From assembly GCF_001598295.1 (NCBI RefSeq), contig NZ_BCYR01000001.1, forward strand, positions 558,001 to 622,000: a stretch of 64,000 nucleotides of DNA, read 5' to 3'. The DNA comes from Klebsiella ornithinolytica NBRC 105727 = ATCC 31898 (GTDB lineage Bacteria > Pseudomonadota > Gammaproteobacteria > Enterobacterales > Enterobacteriaceae). Every line of letters starts with the position of its first letter. The first letter of the stretch is position 1. A model generated the notes under the pieces. It worked only from the letters and a program-made list of their open reading frames with translations, was not told the origin of the DNA and did not search any database. The position numbers were made by a program, and so were the translations under genes. This document shows, piece by piece, positions 56,980 to 64,000 of the stretch.

Positions 56980-57708
56980 ATGAATGCCGAAAAACAGCCG
57001 GTGGCCCACAACGTTGATCATCATGAAATTGCTAAATTTGAAGCCGTCGCCTCGCGCTGGTGGGACTTAGAGGGCGAGTTCAAGCCCTTACATCGTATCA
57101 ACCCGCTGCGTCTTGGCTATATTGCGGAGCGTTCTGGCGGCCTGTTTGGTAAAAAGGTACTCGATGTTGGCTGCGGCGGCGGCATCCTTGCCGAGAGCAT
57201 GGCGCGTGAAGGCGCAACGGTAACCGGGCTCGACATGGGCTTTGAACCGCTGCAGGTGGCGAAGCTGCACGCGCTGGAAAGCGGCGTTCAGGTCGACTAT
57301 GTCCAGGAGACGGTAGAAGAGCACGCGGCGAAGCACGCCGGTCAGTACGATGTGGTGACCTGCATGGAGATGCTGGAGCATGTTCCGGACCCGCGCTCGG
57401 TGGTTCACGCCTGTGCGCGGCTGGTGAAGCCCGGCGGTCAGGTCTTCTTCTCGACCATTAACCGCAATGGTAAAGCGTGGCTGATGGCGGTAGTCGGCGC
57501 TGAATACGTGATGAAAATGGTGCCCAAAGGGACTCATGACGTGAAAAAATTCATTAAGCCGGCGGAGCTGATTGGCTGGGTTGATCAGACTACTCTGAAA
57601 GAGCAGCATATTATCGGCCTGCATTACAATCCGCTGACCAATACCTTCAAGCTGGCACCGGGGGTAGATGTTAACTATATGTTGCATACAACCGCGAAAA
57701 GCGCATAA
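56980..57708 (+). CDS. ubiG: Ubiquinone biosynthesis O-methyltransferase UbiG
   Basis: SAM-dependent enzyme catalysing both O-methylations in ubiquinone synthesis (the first and the last methoxy group). 242 residues. SAM-binding motif I is VLDVGCGGG (about 60-68), with the later motif [13 protein letters not shown]. An amphipathic segment near residues 160-190 is where the E. coli enzyme binds membranes. The ATG follows AAAGGAG. Divergent from gyrA, and about 356 bp before nrdA. Confidence 0.96.
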   Translation: MNAEKQPVAHNVDHHEIAKFEAVASRWWDLEGEFKPLHRINPLRLGYIAERSGGLFGKKVLDVGCGGGILAESMAREGATVTGLDMGFEPLQVAKLHALESGVQVDYVQETVEEHAAKHAGQYDVVTCMEMLEHVPDPRSVVHACARLVKPGGQVFFSTINRNGKAWLMAVVGAEYVMKMVPKGTHDVKKFIKPAELIGWVDQTTLKEQHIIGLHYNPLTNTFKLAPGVDVNYMLHTTAKSA

Positions 57709-57939
57709 CGTCAGCAGTTTTTCATATGATGATTATTTGATGATTGCGCGGCATCAAGCCGCGTAATTTTTACATCCGTCGAAGAAATCAGCATTCGATC
57801 AAATTTTCATATTTATTTTCCAGTTTATTGACATCTCCGCCAGGCCTTACGCGGCGTGGACTTAGCGATCATTACGCTTCCGCAACCTCAAATTAACGCC
57901 AAAATCAACCCTTGTACTCAAAAGAATCCTTACTAAAAT

Positions 57940-57987
57940 ACTCACCATATAGCGTTTCTTTTATCTACAACCCCCTACATATAGTAT
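57940..57987. promoter_or_regulatory. Paired NrdR boxes of nrdA
   Basis: Sites at 57940-57955 (11 of 16 matches to ACACTATATATAGTGT) and 57972-57987 (12 of 16), centred 32 bp apart, about three helical turns, as NrdR tetramers require. NrdR with ATP/dATP represses ribonucleotide reductase genes. Confidence 0.75.
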
Positions 57988-58026
57988 TTATCCACAGAGT
58001 TAGTCACAACGGCGTTCTGTGGATAA
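57988..58026. promoter_or_regulatory. Inverted DnaA boxes of nrdA
   Basis: Perfect 9-mers TTATCCACA (57988-57996) and TGTGGATAA (58018-58026) facing each other 21 bp apart. The first abuts the second NrdR box. DnaA is a known regulator of E. coli nrdAB, linking dNTP supply to replication. Confidence 0.85.
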
Positions 58027-58064
58027 GCGGGGGATATTTTCTCTCACGGACAGGTATAATCCAC

Positions 58065-60350
58065 ATGAATCAGAGTCTGCTGGTGACAAAGCGTGACGGT
58101 AGCACCGAGCGCATTAATCTCGATAAAATCCATCGTGTACTGGATTGGGCGGCAGAAGGACTGAATAACGTTTCGATTTCTCAGGTAGAACTGCGCTCTC
58201 ACATTCAGTTTTACGACGGCATCAAAACTGCCGATATCCACGAAACCATCATTAAGGCAGCGGCGGACCTGATCTCCCGCGAAGCGCCGGATTACCAGTA
58301 TCTCGCCGCGCGCCTGGCTATCTTCCATCTGCGTAAAAAAGCCTACGGCCAGTTTGAGCCGCCAGCGCTGTATGACCACGTCACGAAGATGGTGAAAAAA
58401 GGCAAATACGATACTCATCTGCTGGAAGACTACACGGAAGAAGAGTTCAAGCAGATGGATTCGTTCATTGTTCACGATCGCGATATGAGCTTCTCCTACG
58501 CTGCCGTTAAGCAGCTGGAAGGCAAATATCTGGTCCAGAACCGTGTTACCGGCGAAATTTACGAGAGCGCCCAGTTCCTCTACATTCTGGTTGCCGCCTG
58601 CCTGTTCTCCAACTACCCGCGCGAGACGCGTCTGGACTACATCAAACGTTTCTATGATGCCGTCTCCACGTTTAAAATCTCGCTGCCGACGCCGATTATG
58701 TCCGGCGTGCGTACCCCAACGCGTCAGTTCAGCTCCTGCGTGCTGATCGAGTGCGGCGATAGCCTCGACTCCATCAACGCCACCTCCAGCGCCATCGTGA
58801 AATATGTTTCCCAGCGCGCAGGTATCGGTATTAACGCCGGTCGCATTCGTGCGCTGGGCAGCCCGATCCGCGGCGGCGAAGCGTTCCACACCGGCTGTAT
58901 CCCGTTCTATAAGCACTTCCAGACCGCGGTGAAGTCCTGCTCGCAGGGCGGCGTACGCGGCGGTGCCGCCACGCTGTTCTACCCGATGTGGCATCTGGAA
59001 GTCGAAAGTCTGCTGGTGCTGAAAAACAACCGGGGTACCGACGCCAACCGCGTTCGCCACATGGACTACGGCGTACAGATCAACAAACTGATGTACACCC
59101 GCCTGCTGAAAGGTGAAGACATTACCCTGTTCAGCCCGTCCGACGTCCCGGGCCTGTACGACGCCTTCTTCGCCGATCAGGACGAATTCGAACGTCTGTA
59201 CACCCTGTACGAAAAAGACGACAGCATTCGTAAGCAGCGCATCAAAGCGGTTGAGCTGTTCTCCCTGATGATGCAGGAACGCGCCTCCACCGGCCGTATC
59301 TACATCCAGAACGTTGACCACTGCAACACCCACAGCCCGTTTGACCCGGTGGTGGCGCCGGTTCGCCAGTCCAACCTGTGCCTGGAAATCGCGCTGCCGA
59401 CCAAACCGCTGGATGACGTCAACGACGAAAACGGCGAAATCGCGCTCTGTACCCTGTCTGCCTTTAACCTCGGCGCCATTGAAAGCCTCGACGAGCTGGA
59501 AGAGCTGGCGGTACTGGCGGTGCGTGCGCTGGACGCGCTGCTGGATTATCAGGACTACCCGATTCTGGCGGCTAAACGCGGCGCGATGGGCCGTCGTACG
59601 CTGGGTATTGGCGTGATCAACTTCGCCTACTACCTGGCGAAGCACGGTAAACGCTACTCTGACGGCAGCGCCAACAACCTGACGCATAAAACCTTTGAAG
59701 CTATTCAGTACTACCTGCTGAAAGCGTCAAACGAGCTGGCCATTGAACAGGGCGCGTGCCCGTGGTTCAACGAGACCACCTATGCTCAGGGCGTGCTGCC
59801 GATCGATACCTATAAAAAAGATCTCGATGCCATCGTCAACGAGCCGCTGCACTACGACTGGGAAGCGCTGCGCGAATCCATTAAAGAGCACGGCCTGCGT
59901 AACTCTACGCTCTCTGCGCTGATGCCGTCAGAGACCTCTTCGCAGATCTCCAACGCCACCAACGGTATTGAGCCGCCGCGCGGACATGTCAGCATTAAAG
60001 CCTCGAAAGACGGCATTCTGCGTCAGGTGGTACCGGACTACGAAAAACTGCAGGGCAGCTACGAGCTGCTGTGGGAAATGCCGAACAATGACGGCTACCT
60101 GCAGCTGGTTGGTATCATGCAGAAGTTTATCGACCAGTCGATTTCGGCCAACACCAACTATGACCCGACGCGTTTCCAGTCGGGTAAAGTACCGATGCAG
60201 CAGTTGCTGAAAGACTTGCTCAATGCCTATAAATTCGGCGTAAAAACTCTGTACTATCACAACACCCGTGATGGCGCGGAGGATGCCCAGGACGATCTGG
60301 CGCCGTCCATCCAGGACGACGGCTGCGAAAGCGGCGCATGTAAGATTTGA
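58065..60350 (+). CDS. nrdA: Ribonucleoside-diphosphate reductase 1, alpha subunit
   Basis: 761 residues; with NrdB reduces NDPs to dNDPs under aerobic conditions. The N-terminal ATP cone (about 5-95) binds ATP or dATP for overall control. Redox and radical residues include Cys225 (FSSCVL), the thiyl-radical Cys in SNLCLEI, the partner Cys in ALCTLSAF, and the C-terminal thiol pair Cys754/Cys759 (CESGACKI). ATG 58065 gives exactly the E. coli protein; the open frame extends 51 codons upstream, but through the DnaA and NrdR sites, and is not used. Confidence 0.97.
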   Translation: MNQSLLVTKRDGSTERINLDKIHRVLDWAAEGLNNVSISQVELRSHIQFYDGIKTADIHETIIKAAADLISREAPDYQYLAARLAIFHLRKKAYGQFEPPALYDHVTKMVKKGKYDTHLLEDYTEEEFKQMDSFIVHDRDMSFSYAAVKQLEGKYLVQNRVTGEIYESAQFLYILVAACLFSNYPRETRLDYIKRFYDAVSTFKISLPTPIMSGVRTPTRQFSSCVLIECGDSLDSINATSSAIVKYVSQRAGIGINAGRIRALGSPIRGGEAFHTGCIPFYKHFQTAVKSCSQGGVRGGAATLFYPMWHLEVESLLVLKNNRGTDANRVRHMDYGVQINKLMYTRLLKGEDITLFSPSDVPGLYDAFFADQDEFERLYTLYEKDDSIRKQRIKAVELFSLMMQERASTGRIYIQNVDHCNTHSPFDPVVAPVRQSNLCLEIALPTKPLDDVNDENGEIALCTLSAFNLGAIESLDELEELAVLAVRALDALLDYQDYPILAAKRGAMGRRTLGIGVINFAYYLAKHGKRYSDGSANNLTHKTFEAIQYYLLKASNELAIEQGACPWFNETTYAQGVLPIDTYKKDLDAIVNEPLHYDWEALRESIKEHGLRNSTLSALMPSETSSQISNATNGIEPPRGHVSIKASKDGILRQVVPDYEKLQGSYELLWEMPNNDGYLQLVGIMQKFIDQSISANTNYDPTRFQSGKVPMQQLLKDLLNAYKFGVKTLYYHNTRDGAEDAQDDLAPSIQDDGCESGACKI

Positions 60351-60357
60351 TAATATT

Positions 60358-60425
60358 GCCCGGCGGCGCCTTGCTTGCCGGGCCTACGGTCTATTGTAGG
60401 CCGGGTTTGCGAAGCGCCACCCGGC
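60358..60425. repeat. Tandem REP units (BIME) between nrdA and nrdB
   Basis: Two palindromic units, arms GCCCGGC / GCCGGGC (60358-60364, 60377-60383) and GCCGGGT / ACCCGGC (60400-60406, 60419-60425), joined by GGCCTAC / GTAGGCC. Typical enterobacterial REP pair in a transcribed spacer, where it can affect relative mRNA stability. Confidence 0.8.
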
Positions 60426-60453
60426 GTATAATTCCAGGACAGGATCCCCACTC

Positions 60454-61584
60454 ATGGCATATACCACTTTTTCACAGACGAAAAACAACCAGCTGCTTGA
60501 GCCGATGTTTTTTGGCCAACCGGTTAACGTCGCCCGTTACGATCAGCAAAAATATGACATCTTCGAAAAGCTGATCGAAAAACAGCTCTCCTTCTTCTGG
60601 CGTCCGGAAGAAGTTGACGTCTCCCGCGACCGTATCGACTACCAGGCGCTGCCGGAACACGAAAAACATATCTTCATCAGCAACCTGAAGTATCAGACGC
60701 TGCTGGACTCTATCCAGGGCCGTAGCCCGAACGTCGCCCTGCTGCCGCTGATTTCGATTCCGGAACTGGAAACCTGGGTGGAAACCTGGGCATTCTCAGA
60801 GACGATTCACTCGCGCTCCTACACCCATATCATCCGTAATATCGTGAACGATCCGGCAATGGTCTTCGACGATATCGTCACCAACGAGCAAATCCAGAAA
60901 CGCGCGGAAGGTATCTCCCACTACTACGACACGCTGATCGAACTGACCAGCTACTGGCATCTGCTGGGTGAAGGCACGCACACCGTCAACGGGAAAACCA
61001 TCACCGTTAACCTGCGCGAGCTGAAAAAGAAACTCTACCTGTGCCTGATGAGCGTCAACGCGCTGGAAGCGATTCGCTTCTACGTCAGCTTCGCCTGTTC
61101 GTTCGCCTTCGCCGAGCGCAAGCTGATGGAAGGCAACGCCAAAATCATCCGCCTGATCGCCCGTGACGAAGCGCTGCATCTGACCGGCACCCAGCACATG
61201 CTGAATCTGCTGCGCTCCGGCGTCGACGACCCGGAAATGGCGGAAATTGCCGAAGAGTGCAAGCAGGAGTGCTACGATCTGTTCGTGCTGGCGGCGCAGC
61301 AGGAGAAAGAGTGGGCGGACTACCTGTTCCGTGACGGTTCAATGATCGGCCTGAACAAAGATATTCTCTGCCAGTACGTGGAATACATCACCAATATCCG
61401 CATGCAGGCGGTGGGTCTCGACCTGCCCTTCCAGACCCGCTCCAACCCGATTCCGTGGATCAACACCTGGCTGGTGTCCGATAACGTGCAGGTTGCGCCG
61501 CAGGAAGTGGAAGTCAGCTCCTACCTGGTTGGCCAGATCGATGCCGAAGTCGATGCCGACGATCTGAGCAACTTCCAGCTCTGA
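60454..61584 (+). CDS. nrdB: Ribonucleoside-diphosphate reductase 1, beta subunit
   Basis: 376 residues. Holds the diferric centre and tyrosyl radical; with the initiator Met counted, the radical Tyr is 123 in HSRSYTH, beside ligands Asp85, Glu116 and His119 (ETIH), and Glu/His ligands follow in RDEALHL. The C-terminal tail (DDLSNFQL) docks on NrdA. It is separated from nrdA by REP elements and shares one base with the yfaE start (TGATG), so yfaE is translationally coupled. Confidence 0.97.
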   Translation: MAYTTFSQTKNNQLLEPMFFGQPVNVARYDQQKYDIFEKLIEKQLSFFWRPEEVDVSRDRIDYQALPEHEKHIFISNLKYQTLLDSIQGRSPNVALLPLISIPELETWVETWAFSETIHSRSYTHIIRNIVNDPAMVFDDIVTNEQIQKRAEGISHYYDTLIELTSYWHLLGEGTHTVNGKTITVNLRELKKKLYLCLMSVNALEAIRFYVSFACSFAFAERKLMEGNAKIIRLIARDEALHLTGTQHMLNLLRSGVDDPEMAEIAEECKQECYDLFVLAAQQEKEWADYLFRDGSMIGLNKDILCQYVEYITNIRMQAVGLDLPFQTRSNPIPWINTWLVSDNVQVAPQEVEVSSYLVGQIDAEVDADDLSNFQL

Positions 61585-61838
61585 TGAAACGCATTTTTCT
61601 GAAAATCTCTGACACTCGTCTTGAGTGTCAGGATGAACACCCTTCCCTGTTGGCCGCCCTGGAATCACATAATATCGACGTGGAGTATCAGTGCCGCGCC
61701 GGCTATTGCGGATCCTGCCGCACGCGGCTGGTTTCCGGTCAGGTTGACTGGCTGACCGAACCGCTGGCGTTCATCCAGCCGGGAGAGATTTTGCCCTGCT
61801 GCTGCCGGGCGAAAGGCGATATTGAAATCGAGATGTAG
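61584..61838 (+). CDS. yfaE: [2Fe-2S] ferredoxin YfaE
   Basis: 84 residues. Four cluster cysteines are visible in CRAGYCGSC and the later CCC segment (GEILPCCCR), in plant-type ferredoxin order. YfaE gives electrons for assembly and repair of the NrdB diferric-tyrosyl cofactor. Overlap of its ATG with the nrdB stop supports that role. Two REP-like hairpins follow; the second is followed by a T-run. Confidence 0.95.
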   Translation: MKRIFLKISDTRLECQDEHPSLLAALESHNIDVEYQCRAGYCGSCRTRLVSGQVDWLTEPLAFIQPGEILPCCCRAKGDIEIEM

Positions 61839-61840
61839 TT

Positions 61841-61917
61841 TTGTCGGGTGGCGCTGCGCTTACCCGACAAAACCGCAGTTCACAGGCCGGGCAAGGCGCA
61901 GCGCCACCCGGCTTTTT
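61841..61917. repeat. REP hairpins after yfaE, the second also a terminator
   Basis: Unit 1: TTGTCGGGT (61841-61849) with ACCCGACAA (61862-61870). Unit 2: GCCGGG (61886-61891) with CCCGGC (61907-61912) and then five T residues, suited to ending nrdAB-yfaE. The T-run reaches into the convergent glpQ stop codon. Confidence 0.75.
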
Positions 61918-62980
61918 AGTGCTTCGCTTTCAGAAACTGCACCGCTTTATCCGGGAAATCGGTAAACAAGCCGTCGACGTCAGCCTGGTGGTACAGCAGG
62001 TCAAACAGCTGATTCACATCGGTGACATAATCCGGTAGCTGGTCAGCGCGGACGGTATACGGGTGCACCACCAGACGCTGGCGATGCGCCTCTTTCACCA
62101 TCTCGTTGAGCGCAACCTGACCCGGCCTGGCATTCGCCGCCACCAGCATATGGTAGTCCGGACCAATTCCGTCGGCATATTGTGCAATCTGCGTCATCGC
62201 GCCGGGCTTAAACATCCAGTCATAGCTGTAGTTAACCCATTTGCCATCCGCCTGGCGTTGCCGGGTTTCATTCCAGTCGGTGTAAGCGATCAGCTGCACC
62301 AGCTTCAGGTCCATCCCCATCTTCGGCTCCAGCTCATGCTTAATCCGCTTGAGCTCGTTAGCATCAAAGCACTGCAGATAGATCTTATCCTGCTTGCGGG
62401 TGTACCCGTATTTCTTCAGCACCTGCAGGACGCTGACGGCGATATCCTTGCCTTCCTGATGGTGGAACCACGGCGCCTTAATTTCCGGGTAGATTCCGAT
62501 ATTTTTCCCCGTTGAATGGTTCAGCCCCTGAACAAACTCAATCTCCTCTTCAAAAGTATGAATGCGGAAGTCTGATTTCCCCATCGGGAAGCGGCCAGGG
62601 AAGGTCTGTATATTCTTGCCGTCCTTCGGCTCAAACCCTTCGCTGAACCGCAGTGATTTTATCTCCGCGAGGGTAAAGTCGATGGCGTAGAAGCGCCCAT
62701 CCTGCCGTGCGCGCTGCGGGAAACGCTCCGCGACGTCGGTCACCCGATCGAGATAGTGGTCATGGAGCACCACCAGCCGATCGTCTTTGGTCATGACCAG
62801 GTCCTGCTCAAGATAATCGGCGCCCTGAGCGTAGGCCATCGCTTTTGCCGGCAGCGTATGCTCCGGTAGATAGCCGCTGGCGCCGCGGTGGGCGATGACC
62901 AGCTTATCCGCCGCAGAGGCGGAGAAGCTCAGAAGTAAAATCGCCGTCATTAACGTTGTGGCTACCGTTTTCATGCGCAT
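61916..62980 (-). CDS. glpQ: Periplasmic glycerophosphodiester phosphodiesterase GlpQ
   Basis: 354 residues with a signal peptide (about 1-23, ending FSASA). Hydrolyses glycerophosphodiesters from phospholipids to sn-glycerol 3-phosphate and an alcohol. The GDPD motif is VIAHRGASGYLPEHT (28-42), with Ca2+-binding acidic residues in LEQDLVMTKD and VLHDHYLDR. It begins a few bases after the glpT stop, as in the E. coli glpTQ operon, so product release and uptake are linked. Expected regulation by GlpR and CRP would lie upstream of glpT, outside the window. Confidence 0.96.
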   Translation of the reverse strand: MRMKTVATTLMTAILLLSFSASAADKLVIAHRGASGYLPEHTLPAKAMAYAQGADYLEQDLVMTKDDRLVVLHDHYLDRVTDVAERFPQRARQDGRFYAIDFTLAEIKSLRFSEGFEPKDGKNIQTFPGRFPMGKSDFRIHTFEEEIEFVQGLNHSTGKNIGIYPEIKAPWFHHQEGKDIAVSVLQVLKKYGYTRKQDKIYLQCFDANELKRIKHELEPKMGMDLKLVQLIAYTDWNETRQRQADGKWVNYSYDWMFKPGAMTQIAQYADGIGPDYHMLVAANARPGQVALNEMVKEAHRQRLVVHPYTVRADQLPDYVTDVNQLFDLLYHQADVDGLFTDFPDKAVQFLKAKH

Positions 62981-62983
62981 TCC

Positions 62984-64000
62984 TTAAGCCTGTTTCAGTT
63001 GTTGGTGATGGCGTTTTTCGCCAATCATCACCACCACCAGCAGCAGAACCGCCAGCACGCTGCCGCCGATCATCACCATGAAACCGCCGTCCCAACCGAA
63101 GAAGTCAACGGTATAGCCTACGATCGCGCTGGCGGCAACGGAACCGCCCAGGTAGCCAAACAAACCGGTAAAACCGGCGGCAGTGCCAGCCGCTTTTTTC
63201 GGCGCCAGTTCCAGGGCATGCAGGCCAATCAGCATCACCGGGCCATAGATCAGGAAGCCAATCACAATCATACAGGTCATATCGATACCCGGATTACCCG
63301 GCGGGTTGAGCCAGTAGACCACGGTCGCAATCGTCACCAGCGTCATAAAGAAGACGCCGGTGGCTCCGCGATTACCCCTGAACACCTTATCGGACATCCA
63401 GCCGCAAATCAGCGTGCCTGGAATCCCCGCATACTCATATAAGAAGTAGGCCCAGGAGGATTTATCCAGCGCAAAGTGCTTCACTTCTTTCAGGTAGGTT
63501 GGCGACCAGTCGAGAATGCCGTAACGCAGCAGATAGACAAAGACGTTCGCCACGGCGATATACCACAGCAGCTTGTTCGGCAGGATATACTGCTTAAAGA
63601 TCTGGCTGGCGGTCAGCTCCTGTTCATGCTCTTCGCTGTAATCATCAGGATAGTCATTTTTATACTCTTCAATTGGCGGCAGGCCGCAGGACTGTGGCGT
63701 ATCGCGCATCATCGCGAAGGCAAACACCGCCAGCAGAATCGCGCCGAATGCCGGCATATACAGCGCCGCGTGCCAGTCGTTAAACCAGGCCATCCCCAGC
63801 AGGAACAGCAGCGGTGGGATCCCGCCTCCCACGTTATGCGCGCAGTTCCACACCGAGACAATGCCGCCGCGTTCTTTCTGCGACCACCAGTGCACCATCG
63901 TCCGCCCGCACGGCGGCCAGCCCATCCCCTGGAACCAGCCGCAGAGGAACAGCAGCACGAACATCACCATAATGCTGGAGGTCGCCCAGGGCACAAACCC
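62984..64000 (-). CDS. glpT: sn-Glycerol-3-phosphate:phosphate antiporter GlpT (5' end beyond the window)
   Basis: The C-terminal 338 residues are present; the N-terminal part, about 110-115 residues by comparison with E. coli, lies beyond position 64000. MFS organophosphate:phosphate antiporter that brings in G3P and also fosfomycin. The visible part begins GFVPWATSS and contains the substrate-site segment [23 protein letters not shown] and about nine spans. No frame break is visible. Partner of glpQ, 3 bp downstream. Confidence 0.96.
   Translation of the reverse strand, partial: GFVPWATSSIMVMFVLLFLCGWFQGMGWPPCGRTMVHWWSQKERGGIVSVWNCAHNVGGGIPPLLFLLGMAWFNDWHAALYMPAFGAILLAVFAFAMMRDTPQSCGLPPIEEYKNDYPDDYSEEHEQELTASQIFKQYILPNKLLWYIAVANVFVYLLRYGILDWSPTYLKEVKHFALDKSSWAYFLYEYAGIPGTLICGWMSDKVFRGNRGATGVFFMTLVTIATVVYWLNPPGNPGIDMTCMIVIGFLIYGPVMLIGLHALELAPKKAAGTAAGFTGLFGYLGGSVAASAIVGYTVDFFGWDGGFMVMIGGSVLAVLLLVVVMIGEKRHHQQLKQA

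Larger units (their letters stand above)
57709..58064. other. nrdA control region
   Basis: 356 bp. The left 200 bp, AT-rich with no gene, contains the end of ubiG. The right part has two NrdR boxes and two inverted DnaA boxes. A TATAAT at 58055-58060 lies only 4 bp before the nrdA ATG, too near to be its promoter. Confidence 0.75.

Noticed and set aside
58044..59687. 547-codon open frame antisense to nrdA
   Set aside because: It mirrors the well-conserved nrdA frame; GC-rich codon use creates long antisense frames. No ribosome site or recognisable domain.
1..64000. CRISPR array, prophage, toxin-antitoxin or restriction system
   Set aside because: No regularly spaced repeats and no genes of these families were recognised in any part of the window.

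Overview
The window is a chromosomal core segment of a member of the Enterobacterales. Gene order follows the Escherichia coli yeiH-nfo ... fruBKA-setB ... yejABEF ... rplY-yejKLM-proL ... eco-mqo ... yojI-alkB-ada-apbE-ompC-micF-rcsDB-rcsC-gyrA-ubiG-nrdAB-yfaE-glpQT order. Several blocks differ from E. coli: uxuA sits beside yeiQ, a LysR/serine-hydrolase/Nudix/DeoR block lies between rplY and yejK, an AI-2E-type membrane protein lies between proL and eco, and a SulP/MgtE pair lies between mqo and yojI. The E. coli narP-ccm-nap, ato and psu clusters are absent from the equivalent positions. The OmpC protein reads as OmpK36-like and coding sequence is GC-rich, so Klebsiella/Raoultella is the best fit. 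GyrA has Thr at position 83, which is the wild-type state in the K. oxytoca complex and K. aerogenes, whereas K. pneumoniae normally has Ser. The exact species cannot be settled from the sequence alone.

Layout. 1-8.4 kb: membrane protein YeiH, endonuclease IV, the Cra-controlled fructose PTS operon fruBKA, sugar exporter SetB, YeiW and the EF-P paralogue EfpL. 8.4-14.7 kb: a gene-free stretch with repeated motifs, the divergent uxuA/yeiQ hexuronate pair, the COG0523 GTPase YeiR, lipid A modifier LpxT and murein endopeptidase MepS. 14.9-24.7 kb: c-di-GMP phosphodiesterase PdeN, the YejABEF peptide importer, YejG, Bcr and RsuA. 24.8-34.3 kb: RadD, ribosomal protein L25, the four-gene accessory block, YejK, YejL, the cardiolipin/LPS-regulating YejM and tRNA-Pro(GGG). 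34.4-45.7 kb: AI-2E family protein, ecotin, Mqo, SulP, MgtE, YojI, the adaptive-response pair alkB/ada, and ApbE. 45.8-64 kb: OmpC porin with divergent MicF RNA, the complete Rcs phosphorelay (rcsD, rcsB, rcsC), gyrA, ubiG, the class Ia ribonucleotide reductase set nrdA-nrdB-yfaE, and glpQ with a glpT cut by the window edge.

Functional links. Envelope functions dominate: LpxT, MepS, YejM, OmpC/MicF and the Rcs relay all shape or monitor the cell surface. DNA repair and precursor supply form a second theme (Nfo, RadD, Ada, AlkB, NrdAB). Regulatory sequence is unusually legible: two Cra operators before fruB, UxuR/CRP-like sites before uxuA, OmpR boxes before ompC, a marbox before micF, an RcsB-type box before rcsD, and paired NrdR boxes plus inverted DnaA boxes before nrdA. 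I saw no prophage, intact insertion sequence, CRISPR array or obvious defence system. The least explained parts are the 27.0-30.8 kb accessory block, the 8.6-8.8 kb repeat cluster and the SulP/MgtE pair.
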